Under the pieces are notes generated by a model, which saw nothing but the letters and a program-made list of their open reading frames with translations, was not told the origin of the DNA and made no database searches. From Pelargonium nanum (taxonomy: Eukaryota > Streptophyta > Magnoliopsida > Geraniales > Geraniaceae), in assembly GCA_036897485.1 (NCBI GenBank), contig JAYMTF010000861.1, forward strand, positions 1 to 29,065: 29,065 bases of DNA. The letters are read 5' to 3'. Below, piece by piece: positions 22,684-29,065 of the stretch (position 1 is its first letter; every line of letters begins with the position of its first letter). The position numbers and the translations under genes are program-made.

Positions 22684-23673
22684 TTCCCAAGTGTTGGACG
22701 ATTTAGGTAAGAGAATAAAGTGGAGCTCTCAGCTCATGAACCAAGCAAAGTTTGAAGAAAGTGAAGCAGACCCAGTTGAGGAGTTTGGGAAATGAGCAAA
22801 CCCAATGAAGGGAAGCGAGATTGAAGACAAAGGGAGGTGAAGTAAATGAGCAGAAAACATGGACTGTGCAGTCAATTGCAATTGCAATTGCGAACAACAG
22901 CGACCGGAAATCTCTGTGGAGAGGGTCGTTGAAAAACGGGTCCCACGGAGACGGAGATGATATAGGGATTGGGATTCGGAGAGAGGTTTTTGAGGTTCAA
23001 ATTGCCTGAATTTTTGGGAATGTTAAATGTTTAAGTTTAAGCAGAGAGAGATTTGGATCATGCCAGCCACTGCCAACCACCACACATCCACTTTACAGAC
23101 TCTGGTTTTTTGGTGGGCCTGGGCTTTTCACGAACCCTTTTGATTCAACCGTGAAAAAAAATATAATTTTTTCTTTCATCTTTTTGCAATAATTTAAAAC
23201 GTGTAGGCTGTCTTGTATTATTGTGAATGACATTTTTGTTTTGTTTTCACTTTCTAGTTTATTCTAAAATGGCTCGTTTCTTTCAAGTGACTCATAGCTA
23301 ATTTGACTTTTCTGTGTTTTTTATTTTGTTTTTATTATAGGCATTTTATAATTGAGTGAAACTATTAAATGGACGGTGATCGTGAGGTATTTGATGAGCA
23401 TCTTTAACAAAATCACGTGGAAAAAATTTTATTATGTTAAAATGAGTATTCGATTTGTCTTTTGTTTTTGTCTTAAAAATATGAGTCATGTTGAGACGGA
23501 AAAGGTACGTTCATTTTATTTTATGCACATTTTTGTACAGTCTCCTGAGGAACCTACATTCCTGAGCTCATCATGTTTCCAAATCTCCCTAGTTCCCATT
23601 TCTTTTTCTTTTCTTATCTTTTTTCATTCCTCTTATCATACAATATTAACTACTAAGGAAAAAGAAAGAAAGA
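22684..23673. other. Starch synthase promoter region and spacer
   Basis: The starch synthase 5' leader and promoter should lie in about 22684-23100 (minus strand). A two-codon upstream open frame (ATG-AGC-TGA) occurs at 22737-22729. An AATTGC triplicate lies near 22872-22890 and a GGGCC word near 23115. From about 23150 onward the DNA is AT-rich, with no gene seen up to the DUF1666 stop codon. Confidence 0.55.
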
Positions 23674-26039
23674 TTATGGTGGAAACATTGGACCAGGCCA
23701 GGCCCTAAAGATTTTTCCTTCTTTGATCTCTATATGTTGTAGCTTTTGTTGGCACCATCTGAGGTAGGAAGAGGACACCATAGACATGTGGAGTACCCTC
23801 CATATCAGCTTCATATCTATCATTGCCAATAGAATCTCCATTCTTTGAGACTCCTCCACATGCTTCAATCCTTTCTTGAACCAATTCCTCTTCTTTCCTT
23901 CTAAATCTTTCACTTCTACTTCTTTCTTCAACATCCACCATAACAACAACACTTAATTAGCTGCCTTTATGCATAAGATGAGAAATGAAAGACAAAATGT
24001 GAAACTCACCTTTTTTAGTTTCTTGGTGAGGTCAGCTAGTAGCTCCAAATCTCTTGGGTCTTCCACACATGGTGAAGTCTTGAAATTCCACCATGACTTG
24101 TTGCTGTCTGCTTTTACAAACTCCCAATAGGCCTTTATGCATACCTCTATCACCTTCAAAACTTGTTTTACACTTGTTGCTTCTCCTCTCCTTTCTTCAT
24201 TTTTCATTTCTGAAAAGCCTTGAACCACCAAATTAATTAATGACATCACTCAATCAATGGAAAGTAGTTAACAGCATTGCTCAGTTTTATCCAAGTTTGG
24301 TTGTTAAACTTTATGTAGTTTTCATTTGTCAGCATACTATCTAGAGGTTGTCATGTTCCTGTAAGTAAAGAATATTCAAACATGAATCTGCCTGGTTGCA
24401 GAATATAGAAACAATAGAGTTCCTTCCCAAAACCCACCTTTTCTGATTATTTTTTTCTCCTTTCTCTTACATCTTTTCAATACCTACATTATAAAATTAT
24501 GAAGACTTTTTTATATATATAAATTTGTTGCCAAGCAGGACATACATAGCCTCTGCTGGTTAACCACAAAAAATTAAAATAAGTTGTGACATGTTTATTG
24601 GTTGGTGTGAATAAACACAAGTTAATTTAGTACCAACTTGATAATTAAGGTGTGAATCCATTGGACATAGCCTCTTTCATGTTTTCAAGTCAAGACAAAA
24701 TGAGAAAATGGAAAAACAGTGAATTGAGTTTATTATTTACCAGAAAGCTGTGGGACATGGAGCAAACTCTTGAGGGAAGATCTCCCCTGAACATAGCTCC
24801 AAACCCGATCGTGTTGACATCTTCCTTCTTCCAAGAATCTTTCCAAGAGAATTTGAAAGTTCTGGAACTCCCCTGCCACATTATTGTAGAACACACCATC
24901 CTGAGAGGTGTTGGTTGCAAGAAACTGAACCTTCCTGTACTGGTGGTGGAGTGCCTCCCATGACAGACATGACTGAGCCACATACACCAGCTCAATGTCA
25001 CTTTCTAGGCTCCTCAGCAGCCTCTTTCTTGCCATTTGGCCCCTTGTAAAATAGGGGACAGAGAAGTCCATGGGATCTATGCTCTCAAACCAGTCTGGAG
25101 TATCTGGTTGATTGCTCAAGATTGCACCTACAGTCAGGAAAAAAATCAAGAACAATCACTTAGATATGAATTTACTACTAATACTACATAAATTGACTTC
25201 TCAAAGCTCTTTTTGGACAATTAGAATGAGAAATGTTACAAATGTACCAAGTAATTATATAGTAAAAAGTTTGAGTACTCACTTATTCCACATCTTCTCT
25301 CCTGACTGAGCAAATCAAACCACTTCATTCTTTCTTCATAAGTTACATAGAACGAGTCGAATTCTTGCTGATCATGATCTGTTTCTGCTTCCAGTTCCAG
25401 GGCCGGGGAACTGGACTGTGAATGCTCATCCATTTCAAGATCATTTGCAACTGAACAAGAACTAGAATTAGAAATATCTACATTTTTGGTTGGTAAATAG
25501 GACTCATGAATATCAGATAAACACTCATTTTTGCTGATATCTTGGTCCATGTCAAGACTCAGCCCCTCCAGAGTCTCCTCCCTATGAAGAACTGCTTGAT
25601 CACCATCCTCATCAGAACCAATGTTGCCTTCACATCTGCCTATTTGAAATTTATGTACTTGGACTTGAAATAGAATTGGTCCCCTCCCCAAACTAACAAA
25701 TGAATTAACAATTGCATTTGGACTGCAATCTTGTACAACGTGCGAGCTTTCAACCTCTTCTACAACTTCAATGTTGTTGGTCACTCTAGTGAGCATAAGA
25801 AGATACATGACACAACTTCTGAAGAATCTAAAAACACATAAACCCGGAAAAGATATGATTTTGATAACGAAAAATAGTATAACTAAAAGCACTCTCTGGA
25901 GCAACACTAGCCAGAGGAAGATCTGGCAACCAAAAAGAAAAATGGGATGGATATAGAAGCTCAGATAAAACCACTTCTGGAATCCCCCAGGGATGACCAC
26001 AGATTCTATGATAAACCAACAGGACACAAGCAAAGTCAT
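23674..26039 (-). CDS. DUF1666 family protein, four exons
   Basis: Plant-specific protein of unknown function, often labelled 'ribosomal protein L34Ae'. Minus-strand exons are 26039-25283, 25127-24741, 24209-24010 and 23925-23674, with GT-AG introns and consistent phases, giving 531 residues. Residues about 22-84 are very hydrophobic (KWFYLSFYIHPIFLFGCQIF and onward), suggesting one or two membrane segments. Residues 90-230 are acidic and Ser-rich, probably disordered. The DUF1666 domain runs from about 230 to the end: YEERMKWFDLLSQERRCGIS, then a Trp-containing helix (SCLSWEALHHQYRKV), FLEEGRCQHDRVW, a YWEFVKADSNKSWWNF block and the C-terminal DMKLIWRVLHMSMVSSSYLR. The last exon was chosen because only this frame continues the family's C-terminus. 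The ATG at 26039 is the first real ATG; an upstream exon cannot be excluded. It lies in tandem with the starch synthase gene. Confidence 0.88.
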
Positions 26040-27191
26040 GCTCACTTGTTCTCAAGCTCACTTGTCAACTATGAGTTTAGCTTTTTCTTGCTTATAAAAA
26101 AAAAAAATTTGCAGAGCCGTCACATGAAAATTGGAACATCAATGAAGGGGGCATGTTGGAAAACTTGGCAAATGCTGATTATAAACAAATATAAACTTTT
26201 AGAATATAGTTTGTGTCATTGTGTGGTTATTGACCGGCTCTTTTGCTTATGTTTTCAGCAATATATTAGTGATATGCTTGCTCGGATCCTATCTGTAACT
26301 CCAATTCTCATGGATTTGAAAATTGCAGATAAACTTGTTGAAGCAACATCTTGACTAGAGAGAAGTCATGTCAACTTGTCAGTTTTGCTTGTTTCATTAA
26401 ACAATGACCATTCAGGAAAGACCTGTAGGGATGAGTTTAGTTTTAGCATTTTTATGTATATACTATGTTTAAGGATTAAATATTGTCAATGCATGCATGA
26501 GACCTTATATCCAACGGTTAAATTAAGTAAAGCCATTTTCAAACTTGACTACTTCCCTCTAACAGCAATCCCTCTCTCTAGTGTGAAATGAAATTGCTGG
26601 TTCAGGTTACTACTGGCTTTGTCTGAGTGTACACATTCACTGATGTTTTACTTTTTGTATATATTGTTCTTTCTTGATAACGTCGTGTATTTCTTGGAGA
26701 AAATTAGTGTAGACTGACTTAATAATATGAAATTAATATTATCCTCCCAATATTATAACATGCCAAGAAGGTTCAGTGAAACAAACAATTTGTCTTGATC
26801 CTTGTTGAGTGTTGCACTTGTTTTTTCATTAAAACAATGTTTTAGTCTTGCGCTGAATATTAATTAGTCAACTATATATGCACTATACAATCCCCACATA
26901 CAGCCATTTTACATGCACATAATTTCTCTCTCAATTATATTAAATTTACTAGATATGAAATTAGTGTTCACTTCCATTTTTATAATTAAATTATACTTTA
27001 ATTACCAATTATATGCTTATATAAATTAGTTGAGTTTATTCAAAAATACATATATTAAGGTGACAATTTAAAAAATTGAGGCTTCATCAAAAAAATAATA
27101 ATAAAAAAAATTGAGGCATAAAAAGATGGATCATACTTCCCCAATTGAGTTTGAGCTGAAAGTTACCAATTCGGCCCAACTTAATACCCAA

Positions 27192-27212
27192 TGGGCCTAC
27201 GATATAGGCCCA
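27192..27212 (+). promoter_or_regulatory. Inverted pair of site II (TGGGCC) elements
   Basis: TGGGCCTA at 27192-27199 and TAGGCCCA at 27205-27212 are perfect reverse complements with a 5-base spacer. A further GGCCCA lies at 27173-27178. TGGGCC/T words are bound by TCP factors and are common in plant promoters active in dividing cells. The pair lies about 110 bases upstream of the TATA box of the DMP-like gene. Confidence 0.5.
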
Positions 27213-27323
27213 CCTAATCTGTCCAAAAAAATTAACGTTAATCAACGGTTAGCGATTCCCCCCAAACCGTCAATAACTGCCTCCAAAATTTTAAATTCAA
27301 GCTAATCACACAACCCATACTAG

Positions 27324-27331
27324 TATAAATA
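27324..27331 (+). promoter_or_regulatory. TATA box of the DMP-like gene
   Basis: TATAAATA lies 56 bases before the ATG at 27387, a typical plant arrangement. Confidence 0.6.
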
Positions 27332-27386
27332 TCCACAGAATAATCTATCTGCACTATCTTGTCTTCCAAGTATTACGACCAAGAAA

Positions 27387-27701
27387 ATGGAGCATCAAAT
27401 CGTAGAAGAAGATGTCGGAATCAAAATCTACTCCGCCACCCCGCAAGGCGGCGCCACCCCCAGCATCCCCTCTTCCCCGCAAGGCGGCGCCGACCTGGGC
27501 GGCCAGCAACCGCAACGCGGCCGCCGGAGGAGGGCCGTGGCGAAGGGCGTCCAGAAAACAATCTCGAAGACGTCAATGCTGGTCAACTTCCTCCCCACCG
27601 GAACCCTATTGACCTTCGAGATGGTGCTTCCGGCGATCCCATTTTCTGGTTCTGTGAGGTTTATTGGTAACAGTGAGTGGCGGTGGCGGTGGTTTTTATA
27701 G
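27387..27701 (+). pseudogene. Truncated DMP8/9-like (DUF679) membrane protein gene
   Basis: The open frame gives 104 residues; complete DMP proteins have roughly 200-245 with four membrane segments. The N-terminus MEHQIVEEDVGIKIYSATP and the block GVQKTISKTSMLVNFLPTGT (54-73) followed by LLTFEMVLP match the DMP family, closest to DMP8/9-type sperm-expressed members as I recall them. Similarity stops near residue 82, at the end of the first membrane segment. The next 20 or so residues (rich in Trp/Arg) are unrelated and run into a stop. Segments two to four are absent from the remaining 1.3 kb on either strand. A TATA box and leader upstream look intact. It may be a 3'-truncated copy, or a gene whose remainder was displaced; I favour a pseudogene. 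The coding part is far more GC-rich than its surroundings. Confidence 0.7.
27439..27491 (+). repeat. Duplicated 17-mer inside the DMP-like coding region
   Basis: CCCCGCAAGGCGGCGCC occurs at 27439-27455 and again, identically, at 27475-27491, encoding a PQGGA motif twice in the same frame. It suggests a recent local duplication in the disordered N-terminal tail. Confidence 0.8.
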
Positions 27702-29065
27702 GAGGAAATGGAGAGAGTCAGTTGAGGCAGGCACGTTTTTTTCGGTTGGTAAGTAATCTTATGTTTCGATGAGACCGTTTCTTTTTGGCGGGAATTTTGT
27801 TAGGGAGGACTTATAAATAAAATAATTCATTAAAATAGCTAAAGATAGATAATTTTAACTAAATTTTCTTTTAAGTTTGTTGGTGTTGCAGTTTTCTATA
27901 GCTATTTTTGTTGGATGGGGAAGAAAAACTTAATTTAGTTAGAGATTCATTTATCTAATAAAAGCGAAAGTGTCTAATGATTTCGCTTCAAAAAAATCTA
28001 GAATATGCGATGTAATAAATATTTATAATAAAAAAATTACATTACGTAATGAATTGATTTTCTAATATACATTCAGTTTACGCATATTAAGTTTTTATAC
28101 ATATTCGTTATGATGTTGGACTTGAGCAGGAGCTGGATGTAGTTGGAGCGCTCATTCTCAAAGACATACACATCGATGCTTGTTCCTACGTTGTCGCCCC
28201 TTGCTGCTATTGCCACCTAAAGATATTCTCTTGGGCCTTGTTGTTGCTCGAAGACTTTCTCCTACTTGGAGTCTTGGACTACAAATAAGTGATATGCAAC
28301 TGGAGCTCATCGGGTATATGTGTCTCAGTCGTTAAAGACGAACTCTATCCACGATGGTCAGAAAATGAGTAGGCGATGTGGTTAGGAGCTAGAGGCCTCT
28401 GTTTGAACCTCCACTAGCTCATAGTTAGAGGTCGTACTCATTGGACATGTCATCTATTCGGTCAGTAAGCATCAGCATCTAAGCGAGTTTCTCCAACGTA
28501 CGTAAAGAAATCAACAATTAGATAGAAACTATTGTTTAACTCAAAAATTGGGTCATGTTCATTTGGTGCAGTTGTTTTTTGTTATATGGTAAGTATGTCT
28601 ATGTATAGTTGACATACATGCATAAATAGATGATTTGAAAGATTCTAGCCGGCCTTGTAGAGGTTGACTTGTTAGTTCTTGAGCAGGAATCCAATGTTTA
28701 TCAAGTGAAGACAATGAAAAAAAGAAAAGGATGTTTAGTCAACCTCATTGAAGAATGATTTAATGTGTTATTTCTGTTTTTATATATATTTTGTTTATTT
28801 TTTCTTAAAATTATGTAGCACACCATTACCATAGTTCCAAGTTAAAATGTGTTCCAAGACAGATGATCAAATGCACACACATTGAAACTAAAAATAAGGT
28901 TGAAATACAAGTCTGTAATTACAAATTAGTATTCCCCAACTAAAATTTGGGATTTAAACATCTGTTCCTCACTAGCTATACCGATCGATCAAAACTGAGC
29001 TGAACCGATGCAGCAAATCTTTAAACCTTACAGTATAATACTTTGGTTTTACCTGAAAGATTGAT
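27702..29065. other. AT-rich tail without a gene
   Basis: No gene supported. There is no sign of the missing DMP 3' part. The segment 28110-28500 has a more even base composition than its surroundings and one short protein-like reading frame on the minus strand (28110-28216), probably a relic of a gene or mobile element. Confidence 0.5.

Larger units (their letters stand above)
26040..27386. other. Intergenic, with exon-like relics and the DMP promoter
   Basis: No complete gene. Two exon-like pieces on the plus strand at about 26114-26190 and 26259-26354 are discussed as a finding. From 26700 to 27120 the DNA is AT-rich and featureless. The segment 27170-27340 looks like the promoter of the truncated DMP gene. 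Confidence 0.5.

Noticed and set aside
23705-23941. Alternative minus-strand frame of 78 codons over DUF1666 exon 4
   Set aside because: The other frame continues the DUF1666 C-terminus (DMKLIWRVLHMSMV) after a proper acceptor site.
27359-27670. Arg/Pro-rich frame overlapping the DMP-like gene
   Set aside because: It is the shifted reading of a GC-rich region; the frame starting at 27387 has clear DMP similarity.

Overview
This window is nuclear DNA from a flowering plant, almost certainly a eudicot. It has AT-rich intergenic DNA, GT-AG introns with pyrimidine-rich acceptors, and plant-only families (alpha-expansin, Dof, DMP, plastid starch synthase, calmodulin-like). Species cannot be fixed from the sequence; a rosid is a guess. 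There is no operon, CRISPR array, rRNA or tRNA that I could recognise.

Layout, left to right. (1) A three-exon alpha-expansin on the plus strand (1465-2371). (2) A single-exon two-EF-hand calmodulin-like gene on the minus strand (3336-3893). (3) A small three-exon minus-strand gene (4551-5008) that I reconstructed by hand. It encodes an 82-residue signal-peptide protein with a conserved-looking DY/EPEPN/NP tail, and its exons are too short to show up as long open frames. (4) A two-exon cycling Dof factor (CDF) on the minus strand (6515-9439). (5) About 3.7 kb without a convincing gene (9440-13195), which holds a seed-type G-box/RY promoter lookalike with no coding sequence after it. (6) A single-exon membrane protein of the misleadingly named 'ribosomal protein L34e superfamily' on the plus strand (13196-13894). 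(7) A complete eight-exon plastid starch synthase II on the minus strand (15928-22683); all splice phases agree and the product is 814 residues. (8) A four-exon DUF1666 gene on the minus strand (23674-26039). (9) The 5' part of a DMP8/9-like (DUF679) membrane protein gene on the plus strand (27387-27701), with a normal-looking promoter but cut off after its first membrane segment. (10) An AT-rich tail with only weak coding relics.

The genes do not form one pathway; this is ordinary mixed plant gene space. Biological themes are cell-wall loosening (expansin), calcium signalling (CML), photoperiod/circadian transcription control (CDF), starch building in plastids (SSII), and two poorly understood plant-specific families (L34e-like, DUF1666). 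The most notable items are the small secreted-peptide gene, the truncated DMP gene, the orphan promoter-like block, and the internal repeat in the starch synthase linker.
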